Part shown: piece by piece, positions 16,283 through 23,516 of the stretch
Numbering within the stretch: position 1 is the first letter of the stretch
How the letters are laid out: every line of letters starts with the position of its first letter
From: Ruminococcaceae bacterium UBA2656
Lineage (GTDB): Bacteria > Bacillota > Clostridia > Oscillospirales > Acutalibacteraceae
Assembly: GCA_002359465.1 (NCBI GenBank)
Contig: DENA01000021.1
Location: 46,584-92,258 of the forward strand
DNA: 45,675 bases
Direction: 5' to 3'
Position numbers and translations under genes: made by a program
Notes under the pieces: model-generated
The model's input: the letters and a program-made list of their open reading frames with translations, nothing else
Told to the model about the DNA's origin: nothing
Databases searched by the model: none

Positions 16283-17224
16283 TCACTCCCCCTTCCCGCC
16301 GGATGCCAGACGGATTCTCGGGTCGATTACCGAATAGAGAATATCGACCACCATCACGACAAAAATGTAGAACGCGCTGTAAAAAATGGTAATGCCCATA
16401 ATGGTGGAATAATCGTTTGTTTTAATTGAATCCACAAAAAGGCTGCCGATGCCCGGAATGCTGTAGATGTTTTCAACCGCCAGCGAGCCGGTCAGCAGAT
16501 TGACCACAATCGGCCCCAGAATGGTGACGACGGGGATGATGGAATTGCGCACCGCGTGCCGCATGAGAACCTTAAATTGGTTCAGACCCTTTGCCCTTGC
16601 GGTGACAATGTAGTCCTGCTCCAGCACGTCCAGCATCTCGGTCCGCATAAACCGCGCGATCATCGCCGTCACGCCGAACGACAGCGCAACGGAGGGCAGA
16701 ATGGAGCTTTTCCAGCTCTGCCAGAAGGCGACGGGCAAAACACCCCATTTTAAGCCCACATAATACTGTAAGAGCGCCGCGGCCACGAAGTTCGGCACGG
16801 AAACGCCCAGCACGGCGACCACCATGGTAAAGTAGTCAATGCCGCTGTTGTGCCGCCACGCGGCGATAATGCCCAGTATCAGGCCGATGGAAAGGCCGAT
16901 CAGGATGGCCTGGAGGCCAATCAGGGCGGACGGGCCGATACGCCCGAGAATGATGCCGGAAACCGGCTGGCCCGTGTAGAAGAAGGAGGTTCCGAAATCC
17001 CCCCTGAACACGTTGGCGATGTATTTTCCGTACTGCACAATGACCGGATCGTTCAGGCCGTATTTTTCAAGGAACTGCGTCTGCTGTGCCGCCGACAGCA
17101 TGGAGAACCGCTCCGTGTCGAACGGAGTGCCCGGCAGCTTCTTCATCAGAAAGAATGTTGTGGTGACAATGATGAGCAGGGTAATCAGCAGGTACATAAT
17201 CCGTTTGCAGATGTATTTGAACAT
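16283..17224 (-). CDS. oppB: Oligopeptide ABC transporter permease OppB
   Basis: This is a 313-residue permease with about six membrane helices, starting MFKYICKRIMYLLITLLIIV, the usual OppB/DppB first helix. The EAA loop is DYIVTARAKGLNQFKVLMRHAVRN and the end is DILYSVIDPRIRL. AGGAGG precedes the ATG (minus-strand AAAGGAGGGC). A 12-bp hairpin separates it from oppA upstream. Confidence 0.95.
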   Translation of the reverse strand: MFKYICKRIMYLLITLLIIVTTTFFLMKKLPGTPFDTERFSMLSAAQQTQFLEKYGLNDPVIVQYGKYIANVFRGDFGTSFFYTGQPVSGIILGRIGPSALIGLQAILIGLSIGLILGIIAAWRHNSGIDYFTMVVAVLGVSVPNFVAAALLQYYVGLKWGVLPVAFWQSWKSSILPSVALSFGVTAMIARFMRTEMLDVLEQDYIVTARAKGLNQFKVLMRHAVRNSIIPVVTILGPIVVNLLTGSLAVENIYSIPGIGSLFVDSIKTNDYSTIMGITIFYSAFYIFVVMVVDILYSVIDPRIRLASGGKGE

Positions 17225-17254
17225 TCCGTATGCCCTCCTTTATTCTGATGATAA

Positions 17255-17287
17255 CAAAGAGGAGGACATTAATGATCCTCCTCTTTG
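17255..17287 (-). terminator. Intercistronic hairpin between oppA and oppB
   Basis: CAAAGAGGAGGA (17255-17266) pairs perfectly with 17276-17287 around a nine-base loop. There is no U-run of note on the minus strand. It is probably a read-through terminator or mRNA-protecting hairpin giving more OppA than membrane components. Confidence 0.6.
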
Positions 17288-17306
17288 CCGGTATAGTGAT
17301 GGAATA

Positions 17307-18956
17307 TTATTTTAAGGAAGCATATTTGAATTCAATCGGCGGGCCAAACGGATGAGTGACCAGATTTTCCACGTTCGGTTTTGTCAGATACGCAAATCCT
17401 CTGTAGAACAGCGGGGACACGACTGCGTCGTCGGAAACCAGTGTCTTTTCGGCGGTCAGCATATCCTGCAGGCGCTTTGCGTCATCGATCTGCTTCTTTG
17501 CATCGGCAATCAGCGAATTGTAGGCTTCGCTCTTGTAGTTGCCGCGGTACGGTGTACCGTTTGTCCAAAGATCCATGTAGGTCATGGCGTCGTCATAGTC
17601 GGCGCCCCAGGCGGTGATGGCCATCTGGAAGTTGTTGTCGTCCATCAGCTGGTTCTTCGCCTTTTTGGTCTTGGAATCTATTTTGACATCGATTCCCAGA
17701 TTCTTTTTGAATTCGCCCTGAATATAGGTCGCTACAGTCTTTGTGACGGAATCGTCTTCGGTCAGCAGTGTCAGGGAAGGCGCGCTGCCAAGCTCCTTGA
17801 CGCCCTTATCCCAGTATTCCTTTGCCTTTGCGGCGTCAAAGGTGGTGATGTCGCCGTTCAGCTCACGGAACGATTTTTTGCCGTCGCCGTACATGGAATT
17901 CGCAATCAGCCCGGTGGCCGGTGCGGAGCCGTCTGCCAGCACAACGTCGGTCAGGGTTTTGCGGTCGACCGCGTAGCCGAGCGCAAGGCGGATGTTTTTA
18001 TTGGAAACCGCTTTATTGGTCAGATTGTACTGGAGGTATGTCGTCCGGAATTCACTGGTGGAGCTGAACTCCGCGCTGGACTTCATTGCCGGTACGTCGG
18101 AGGAGGAAAGCACCACTCTGGAAAGTTCCCCGGATTTGTAAGCGTTGAGGGCGGTTGCCTGCTCCTTGATGATGCGGACGCTGACGTTGGGAACCTTTAC
18201 ATTTGCGGCGTCCCAGTAGCTGTCGTTCTTTTTCAGGGTGCTGCCGCTTGCCGGGTCATAAGCGGCGAGGGTGTACGGGCCGCAGTAAATCATATTGTCC
18301 GCTTTCAGCCCGAAATTGGCGCCCTGCGACTTGACGTATTCTTCATTCAGCGGGAAGAACATGGGCAGGACGGTCAGTCTGACAAAATACGGAGTCGGCT
18401 GTTTAAGCTTGACTTCCAGCGTTTTGTCATCCAGCGCCTTTACGCCGACGTCTTCCGCTTTTGCCTTGTTGTCAAGATATTCCGCGCCGTTGACTATGTA
18501 ATCCGTCATAATGAAGGAATAGCCGTTGGTGGCGTCGGTGCTCATCTGCTTGAGCCATGAAAATACAAAGTCCTTTGCGGTGAGCGCGGTGCCGTTGCTC
18601 CATTTCAGCCCGTCCCTCAGGGTAAAGGTGTATGTCAGCTTGTCGTCGGAAACCTTGTAGCTTTCCGCCAGAGCCGGTTCCGGCTCATGCTTTGCGTTCA
18701 GGCGGTAAAGGCCCTCGGAGACATTGTTTAAGATGGTAAACGAGTTGTTGTCGGATGCGGCCCACTGTACCAGTGTCCTGATTTCATTGGTGTCATAGAC
18801 TGTGATGGTGCCGTTCGAGGCCGGGGTCGTGCTTTGGGACTGGGCAGTGCCCGATGTGGCTGCGGTGCTGCTCGCAGTGCCGGTAAAGCCGCAGCCGCTG
18901 GTTGTCATAACCATGGCAGCCGCAAGAATCAATGCAAGCAGTTTGCTCTTTTTCAT
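17307..18956 (-). CDS. oppA: Oligopeptide-binding lipoprotein OppA (SBP_bac_5)
   Basis: This is a 549-residue extracellular solute-binding protein. The signal peptide ends in SGC with lipidated Cys22, followed by a Ser/Thr/Ala-rich linker (about 25-50). SBP_bac_5 features follow: EPALAESYKVSDDKLTYTFTLRDGLKWSNG near residue 93, and later RLALGYAVDRKTL. The protein binds peptides, or glycopeptides, for OppBCDF. It is the first gene of the operon. A TTGACA/TAATAT promoter starts about 150 bases upstream, with an operator next to it that matches one in front of the divergent ROK repressor. The ligand class (free peptide or muropeptide) is unknown. Confidence 0.94.
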   Translation of the reverse strand: MKKSKLLALILAAAMVMTTSGCGFTGTASSTAATSGTAQSQSTTPASNGTITVYDTNEIRTLVQWAASDNNSFTILNNVSEGLYRLNAKHEPEPALAESYKVSDDKLTYTFTLRDGLKWSNGTALTAKDFVFSWLKQMSTDATNGYSFIMTDYIVNGAEYLDNKAKAEDVGVKALDDKTLEVKLKQPTPYFVRLTVLPMFFPLNEEYVKSQGANFGLKADNMIYCGPYTLAAYDPASGSTLKKNDSYWDAANVKVPNVSVRIIKEQATALNAYKSGELSRVVLSSSDVPAMKSSAEFSSTSEFRTTYLQYNLTNKAVSNKNIRLALGYAVDRKTLTDVVLADGSAPATGLIANSMYGDGKKSFRELNGDITTFDAAKAKEYWDKGVKELGSAPSLTLLTEDDSVTKTVATYIQGEFKKNLGIDVKIDSKTKKAKNQLMDDNNFQMAITAWGADYDDAMTYMDLWTNGTPYRGNYKSEAYNSLIADAKKQIDDAKRLQDMLTAEKTLVSDDAVVSPLFYRGFAYLTKPNVENLVTHPFGPPIEFKYASLK

Positions 18957-19082
18957 AAAAATAAATCACTTCTTTCTTTATTATTGAATTCTGTACAAAG
19001 TGAACAGTTTCTTTCTACAGAATACCATTGACAGAAAACCGGATGTACTGCATTATCAGTGATTTCATCATGCAGAAAATTT

Positions 19083-19103
19083 AGTTTGTTTTGTTTCCGA
19101 ACT
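19083..19103. promoter_or_regulatory. ROK operator on the opp side
   Basis: AGTTTG (19083-19088), nine bases, CGAACT (19098-19103). It has the same arms and the same spacing as the site at 19217, except for one base. It starts about five bases downstream of the predicted oppA transcription start. Confidence 0.65.
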
Positions 19104-19115
19104 ATTAATAATCTG

Positions 19116-19144
19116 ATATTACCACCAACATTCTGAAATGTCAA
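19116..19144 (-). promoter_or_regulatory. Promoter of the opp operon
   Basis: On the minus strand, a perfect -35 TTGACA (19139-19144), a 17-base spacer and -10 TAATAT (19116-19121). Transcription should start near 19108. Confidence 0.75.
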
Positions 19145-19178
19145 TCGAATAAAGTGTTTTTTATTTAAAATCCAGGTA

Positions 19179-19207
19179 TTGTAAATCTATTTTTCTCGTG
19201 ATATGAT
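19179..19207 (+). promoter_or_regulatory. Promoter of the ROK repressor gene
   Basis: The -35 TTGTAA (19179-19184), a 17-base spacer and -10 TATGAT (19202-19207). The start is expected near 19214, immediately before the operator at 19217. Confidence 0.65.
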
Positions 19208-19216
19208 AAAGAAAAA

Positions 19217-19237
19217 AGTTCGTATAGATTACGAACT
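19217..19237. promoter_or_regulatory. ROK operator on the repressor side
   Basis: AGTTCGTA (19217-19224) and TACGAACT (19230-19237) form perfect 8-bp arms around five bases. Counting only the six outer bases, the spacing is nine, as at 19083. It lies between the predicted start of transcription and the ROK start codon. Confidence 0.7.
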
Positions 19238-19258
19238 AGATCATTTGAACGGATCGTG

Positions 19259-20491
19259 ATGAACATAAAACGCACTGTAGACCAAACACATATCAGATCA
19301 ATCAATCAAAGAGTGATTCTAGACAAAATTTACAGCGATGAGCCCATTTCAAGGGCCGAACTTGCGCGTGAACTGCTCATCAGCAAATCCGCTATGACGG
19401 AGAATATTGCAGCTTTGCTGAATATGGGAATCATTCAGGAGTTCGGCGAGGGGGTTTCCATGTCCTCCGGAGGCAGAAAACCGATTTTGTTGAAATTCAA
19501 CAAGAAATATCAGTATATTATTGCGATTGAGCTGAACTTTGAGGATCCGATTTTTGTGCTTGCCAATCTGGGCGGCGAGATTCTCAACAAATTCACCGTG
19601 AATATTTCCGATGATTCCCCCTATGCCACAAGGCTGGAACTGGTGCTGAACGCGGTCAGGCTGTTGCTGTCTTCCAGCAACCTCACCAATGAGGATCTGG
19701 CGATTATTGCCATTTCCTGTCCGGGTATCTTCGATTCCGTCAACCGGACCTTTTTTGCGAATTCCAATTTTGCCAACTGGAATATGGGCGATTTTTCCCG
19801 GCAGATGGAATCCTGCTTCGGTACCTCGGTGCTGGTGGTCAACGATGTGAACGCGGCGGCGGTGGGGGAGTTTACCTCCGGCGCGGCGAAAAATTCCAGG
19901 GATATGGTTTATGTCAGCGGCGGGCTCGGGCTGGGCGCGGGGATTATCCTCAACGGGGAGCTTTATGAAGGAAGCTCCAACTGTGCCGGAGAAATTGCGA
20001 ATGAAATTACCATCAGCAATGATATGGTTCGCGCGCGCAGCCTTTCCTTTAACAATCTGGGGGGTTCGGCCAATATCAACGGGTTTACGGCCAGAATCCG
20101 CAGCGAAGCGCCGAAAGGCACAAGGGATGCCTTTGCCGCGCTGGGAAAAATCCCGGAGAAAATCAGCTTTAAGGATATTATCAGGGTCTGGCGGGATGGC
20201 GACCCGTTTCTGAAGGAATGCGTGGAGGATATCGCCGTGGTGATCGGCGGAGCAATTTCCAATATTGTCTGCCTGTTAAACTGCGATCTGGTGATTTTCG
20301 GCGGCGAGTACAACGTCTTTCATTCCCAGATGCTTCCGGTTATCAACCGGATTGTGCAGGAAAACGCCTTTACGCCGGTAAAGGTAGTCCCCGCGCTGCT
20401 TGAGAAAAACTCCGGGATATACGGGCTTTTTGCGCTGTCCAAAGAGGTTATCTTCGACAGGCTGTGCAGGCAGGGGCATGAGCGTACATAG
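19259..20491 (+). CDS. ROK-family transcriptional repressor (NagC/XylR type) lacking the zinc motif
   Basis: This is a 410-residue regulator. A MarR-like winged helix at about 15-62 (ISRAELARELLISKSAMTENI) is followed by a ROK domain with NDVNAAAVGE (195-204) and GGLGLGAGII (221-230). In place of the canonical GEIGH it has GEIAN (244-248), and the CxCGxxGC zinc cluster is absent. It is therefore unlikely to be a kinase, and its sugar-binding site should differ from NagC. The ATG at 19259 is better spaced from GGA than the GTG at 19256. It is divergent from oppA, and two matching operators lie between, so it most likely represses both itself and the opp-transglutaminase operon. Confidence 0.9.
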   Translation: MNIKRTVDQTHIRSINQRVILDKIYSDEPISRAELARELLISKSAMTENIAALLNMGIIQEFGEGVSMSSGGRKPILLKFNKKYQYIIAIELNFEDPIFVLANLGGEILNKFTVNISDDSPYATRLELVLNAVRLLLSSSNLTNEDLAIIAISCPGIFDSVNRTFFANSNFANWNMGDFSRQMESCFGTSVLVVNDVNAAAVGEFTSGAAKNSRDMVYVSGGLGLGAGIILNGELYEGSSNCAGEIANEITISNDMVRARSLSFNNLGGSANINGFTARIRSEAPKGTRDAFAALGKIPEKISFKDIIRVWRDGDPFLKECVEDIAVVIGGAISNIVCLLNCDLVIFGGEYNVFHSQMLPVINRIVQENAFTPVKVVPALLEKNSGIYGLFALSKEVIFDRLCRQGHERT

Positions 20492-20515
20492 CCGGGAAAC
20501 ATATCCCATGATGTG

Positions 20516-20557
20516 AACACCCCCAGTTGTAGTTCCTATCCTACAACTGGGGGTGTT
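20516..20557 (+). terminator. Terminator after the ROK repressor
   Basis: AACACCCCCAGTTGTAG (20516-20532) pairs perfectly with 20541-20557: 17 bp with an eight-base loop. A T-run (TTTTTT) comes only about 14 bases later, so the termination mode is not textbook, but the stem is very stable. Confidence 0.7.
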
Positions 20558-20578
20558 ACTCAATATCTAATTTTTTCG

Positions 20579-20704
20579 GAACAGGTTGGTACCAAAATTG
20601 AAAAGTTCTGGAGCGAATTTTGCGCCCGCTGCTCATCCGGCAAGAATCCGGACGATGTACAGAAGGTCATTGAAAGCTGCATGATCGGAGAGTTCGATCA
20701 ATGA
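20579..20704 (+). other. Possible coding scrap
   Basis: One frame reads VGTKIEKFWSEFCARC and then NPDDVQKVIESC before a stop at 20702. The composition looks coding and faintly like the start of an ASCH-type protein, but there is no start signal and no domain can be supported. It runs into the AraC remnant on the other strand. It is probably a leftover gene fragment. Confidence 0.25.
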
Positions 20705-20882
20705 TTTTCTGCTGTCCGGTCACCGCCTCCAACGCCGCAAGATACAAACGGCGCTGCCGGATGTACTCCCCGACAGAATATCCGGTCATGATGCTGAATC
20801 CCTTTTGAAAATAGAACGGCGACATATACACAGAAACCGCGATATCCTCCACATCAATGTCCTCCAGAAGATGCTTCTCCAT
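20667..20882 (-). pseudogene. AraC-family regulator remnant
   Basis: An ATG at 20882 with a strong upstream site (GGGAGGTGAG) opens a frame reading MEKHLLEDIDVEDIAVSVYM, then SPFYFQKGFSIMTGYSVGEYIRQRRLYLAA. This is the first helix-turn-helix of an AraC protein and the linker helix. Similarity ends around QQKIIDRT, where the second helix-turn-helix should begin, and a stop follows. About 70 residues remain of a protein normally of 100 to 300. The intact initiation signals suggest a recent 3' truncation. Confidence 0.7.
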
Positions 20883-21098
20883 GTTTCTCACCTCCCGCTA
20901 TACTTTACCGCAATTTGGAGAATTCGTCCTGTCTTTTTCTGCTTTCCTTTGTCTGATCATTAAGTTATGTGCTTTTTATCTATTTTATCATGCATAAGAC
21001 AGAAAATCACTGTTGATATCAAATTTAAAAAAGGCTGCTGCGCGGTCTTTCTGTTCACCGTCTTTAGCAGAAGCCAAAATAATCGGACGGAGAAAAGT

Positions 21099-21132
21099 TG
21101 ACATGCAGTTGTCAGGTTTCATATGGTATAAT
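21099..21132 (+). promoter_or_regulatory. Promoter with inverted repeat, probable WYL operator, copy 2
   Basis: TGACA, six bases, TGTCA (21099-21114), then after two bases TTTCATATGGTAT, with -10 TATAAT (21127-21132) 12 bases after the repeat. Arms, spacing and the following 13 bases match 9394-9424. It drives the DUF3788 gene. Confidence 0.65.
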
Positions 21133-21163
21133 AAAACAAATAAAATGAAAAGAGGTGCCGCCA

Positions 21164-21607
21164 GTGAAATGGACGGAGCAGTTTTCAAAGGACAGTAAGC
21201 CTACACCCGCGCAAATCGGCGCTTATATCGGCAGTGCCCATTGGGACGCACTGAGGGAGCACATCGAGACTGCCTATGACGTGCTGCCTCAGGTTGATTA
21301 CAGCGTCTGCTCCGGCGCGCCGGGCTGGAATATGAAATACCGAAAAAGCAGCCGCGCGCTCTGTACCCTTTATCCGTGTGAGGGTTACTTTACCTGCATG
21401 GTCTCTATCGGCGGCAAGGAAGCCATGGAAGCCGAGCTGCTGCTGAGCAGCTGCACAGACTATGTGCGGGAGCTTTACCGGAATTGCAGGCCCTTCAACG
21501 GCTCCCGATGGCTGATGATCGACGTAACCTCCGCCGAGATTCTTGAGGACGTCAAAGCACTGGTCGCCCTGCGGGTCAAAAGAAAGAAGGTGGCTGAGAA
21601 TGCCTGA
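21164..21607 (+). CDS. DUF3788 family protein
   Basis: This is a protein of about 147 residues of the DUF3788 type: KPTPAQIGAYIG near the N-terminus, WNMKYRKSSRALCTLYPCEGYF in the middle, and a C-terminal LVALRVKRKKVAENA. The family has no established function. The GTG at 21164 is chosen because AGAGG lies 8-12 bases upstream; an in-frame GTG at 21155 overlaps that site. Its leader (AAAAGAGGTGCCGCC) differs by one base from that of the WYL regulator gene. It overlaps the next gene by eight bases and shares the WYL-type promoter. Confidence 0.8.
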   Translation: MKWTEQFSKDSKPTPAQIGAYIGSAHWDALREHIETAYDVLPQVDYSVCSGAPGWNMKYRKSSRALCTLYPCEGYFTCMVSIGGKEAMEAELLLSSCTDYVRELYRNCRPFNGSRWLMIDVTSAEILEDVKALVALRVKRKKVAENA

Positions 21608-22043
21608 GTTGGAGAGTCTGGTTGCCGGATTGTGCGACCGGAATCCCAATGCTGGCTATGCCTGTCTGGTGAAGCTGCAGGAAGAAAGCCGCCGGTCCGA
21701 CACCGTATATCCCTGCTTCGACCGCTTTGTGAAAATGCTGGACAGCGACAATTCCTACATCCGTGCCCGCGGTTTGCTGCTTATCGCCGCCAATGCGAGG
21801 TGGGACAAGGATAATAAAATCGATGAGATTATCGATTATTATCTCACGCACATTACGGATGTAAAACCTACTGTGGCGCGGCAGTTCATCGCGGTACTGC
21901 CGGAGGTGGCGAAGTTTAAGCCGGAGCTTGCCGGGGATATCTGCCGCGCGCTGCAGTGTGCCAACCCCGGCCGGTACAGGAGCAGTATGGCGCCCCTGAT
22001 TCAAAAAGATATTTCCAGAGCGCTTAGCCAAATAGAGGAATAG
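21600..22043 (+). CDS. HEAT-repeat-like protein of the family often labelled SufBD
   Basis: This is a 147-residue all-helical protein: ESLVAGLCDRNPNAGYACLVKL, SDTVYPCFDRFVKML, SYIRARGLLLIAANARWD, DVKPTVARQFIAVLPEVAKF. The pattern of paired helices is HEAT-like and suggests a protein-binding scaffold. The label SufBD used for relatives is not supported by Fe-S cluster residues here. The ATG at 21600 overlaps the end of the DUF3788 gene (ATGCCTGA), so the two are translationally coupled. Its function is unknown. Confidence 0.75.
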   Translation: MPELESLVAGLCDRNPNAGYACLVKLQEESRRSDTVYPCFDRFVKMLDSDNSYIRARGLLLIAANARWDKDNKIDEIIDYYLTHITDVKPTVARQFIAVLPEVAKFKPELAGDICRALQCANPGRYRSSMAPLIQKDISRALSQIEE

Positions 22044-22049
22044 ACAGCA

Positions 22050-22087
22050 ACAGCGCAGGATAATCCTTCCGGATTGTCCTGCGCTGT
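22050..22087. terminator. Terminator hairpin between convergent operons
   Basis: The 17 bases 22050-22066 pair with 22071-22087 (one G-T pair) around a four-base loop: very stable. T-runs are weak on both sides. It separates the HEAT-like gene from the convergent HPr gene. Confidence 0.65.
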
Positions 22088-22117
22088 CAAGGTTTCAGAT
22101 ATACATAGCCAAATAGT

Positions 22118-22375
22118 TTATAAATTCTCTGTGATCACTTTTTTCAATGCAGCGATTGCCGCATCTTCATCCGGGCCTTCTGCAGTGACGGTAACTTCTG
22201 TGCCTTGCTCAATCCCCATACCGATCACCTGGAACAGCCTGCTCAGATCTCCGCTTTTTCCCCCTGCGTGAATCATACAGGAAGATTGAAAGCTTTTTGC
22301 CTGCTTGACCAGCAGACCGGCCGGTCTGGCGTGCACGCCGATCTCGTCACGGATTACGTAAGTAAAACTTTTCAT
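22118..22375 (-). CDS. HPr-like phosphocarrier protein, Ser46 replaced
   Basis: This is an 85-residue HPr. The phosphorylated histidine is intact (IGVHARPAG, His15). At the HPr-kinase site, typical Firmicute sequences read NLKSIMG with Ser46; here the aligned residues are DLSRLFQ, with Arg at position 46. It should therefore pass phosphate from enzyme I to the PTS but not be controlled by HPr kinase or act as CcpA co-repressor in the normal way (inference). It is the last gene of the MurNAc operon, 85 bases after mupG with its own AAGGAAAGGA site. It is probably a dedicated carrier for the IIA/IIB/IIC encoded upstream. Confidence 0.9.
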   Translation of the reverse strand: MKSFTYVIRDEIGVHARPAGLLVKQAKSFQSSCMIHAGGKSGDLSRLFQVIGMGIEQGTEVTVTAEGPDEDAAIAALKKVITENL

Positions 22376-22460
22376 GTTTTATTCCTTTCCTTATGGCCTT
22401 CGGAGCAGGCACATCCTTTACCTGTTCCGGAGAATCCTGTGTGGTTTTCCCGGCATGCCG

Positions 22461-23516
22461 TCATTCCCGGACAAAGCGGATTCCCAAACCGTTCCTGAGG
22501 TAGGGCAAATAGGGCAGCGCTTCCTTTTCCAGATGCCCGATCACATTGATCCTGGGATCGGGCGGCAGCGGAACGCGCGCAATCTCCAACTCTCCCGCAT
22601 AACGCAGAAAACCGGTGTTGGACAGCAAAATGTCCCCTGCGGCGCATGCGGTTTCTTTCACAGGCTGCAGCAGCGAGCGGTCCGGGACAGGGATACGGCG
22701 CGACTCTACAGACCGGAAAACACAGTCGCTGGAATCCCGCCTGTCGTGATGGATTGTTTCCGCAAGATAATGATAGCGCGGATCCAGCTCTGCCGGCAGG
22801 CTGACAAATCCCCGGCTGAGATCAGCCCAGGCGTTCCAGGATTTTTCCGAAAGGCTCACATCCCCGATCAATACCATGTCACATGATGCGTCCAGGAAAA
22901 GCTCAAGCGCGTTCTGTATCATATCCGTACGGTGACGGTGTGCTTCAACGGTCGGCAGGCCCTCATACAGCGGCCCGCGAAGTATTCCGTCGCCCGGAAT
23001 AAAAGCCATTGTCTGAAACCCGTATGTTTTCAGCTGCCGGTTAATCTGTGCGACATGTGCTAAGGAGAGTCCCGTCCGGGGCTTCGGGTAATAATTATGA
23101 CAGGCGGTAAAGCGGGTTAAATCCGCACCCGCCTTTTTCCATCCGTTCATCTCTGCAAAGGAAACCGTAGAAGCATTGAACACAATCTGAAAGGCACGCG
23201 AAAGCTCCGCTGCCTGCTGCGGAGAATAGCCGTCGTCCAGACGGATATGTGTCACGCCCCACTTCTGAAGGTCATACAGGGAGCGGCAGCCGAGACTTTC
23301 CGCTGTGTCCGGCCCAACATCCATAATCAGGTCCAAGCCATGTTTTTTGCAGGCGGAAAGCAGCTTTTCCGCGGAAGAGCGGAGATTCATCCGACCTTCT
23401 TCCGGAATTTGCAGGGATGTAAATGCGCACCGGATACCCGCATCTGCCGCACGCTTGATGATCTCCGCATTTTTTTCTTCCGCTGTGCCGCAATATAAGC
23501 AAATTCCTGTATTCAT
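22461..23516 (-). CDS. mupG: 6-phospho-N-acetylmuramidase, MupG family (DUF871)
   Basis: This is a 351-residue cytoplasmic protein. Residues 1-230 form a TIM-barrel-like region: MNTGICLYCGTAEEKNAEI, CAFTSLQIPEE, LDLIMDVGP, THIRLDDGYS, FTACHNYYPKPRTGLS and TMAFIPGDG are typical DUF871/MupG blocks. A smaller C-terminal domain follows (RYHYLAETIHHDRRDSSD to VIGHLEKEAL). MupG of Staphylococcus splits MurNAc-6-P-GlcNAc delivered by a PTS. The gene overlaps murQ by four bases, exactly the pairing expected for that pathway. The family assignment is good; the disaccharide substrate is inferred. Confidence 0.9.
   Translation of the reverse strand: MNTGICLYCGTAEEKNAEIIKRAADAGIRCAFTSLQIPEEGRMNLRSSAEKLLSACKKHGLDLIMDVGPDTAESLGCRSLYDLQKWGVTHIRLDDGYSPQQAAELSRAFQIVFNASTVSFAEMNGWKKAGADLTRFTACHNYYPKPRTGLSLAHVAQINRQLKTYGFQTMAFIPGDGILRGPLYEGLPTVEAHRHRTDMIQNALELFLDASCDMVLIGDVSLSEKSWNAWADLSRGFVSLPAELDPRYHYLAETIHHDRRDSSDCVFRSVESRRIPVPDRSLLQPVKETACAAGDILLSNTGFLRYAGELEIARVPLPPDPRINVIGHLEKEALPYLPYLRNGLGIRFVRE

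Noticed and set aside
17352..18560. 402-codon plus-strand frame opposite oppA
   Set aside because: It has biased composition and no ribosome site, and oppA has a lipobox and full family match.
20513..20704. 63-codon frame starting inside the terminator
   Set aside because: Its first part is the terminator stem itself; only the later portion looks coding, and it is listed as a scrap.
21098..21103. TTGACA considered as a -35 for the DUF3788 promoter
   Set aside because: It is 23 bases from the -10, too far; it is the left arm of the inverted repeat instead.
21600..22043. Iron-sulfur assembly role suggested by the SufBD label used for relatives
   Set aside because: There are no SufB/SufD features; the sequence is a short HEAT-like helical repeat.
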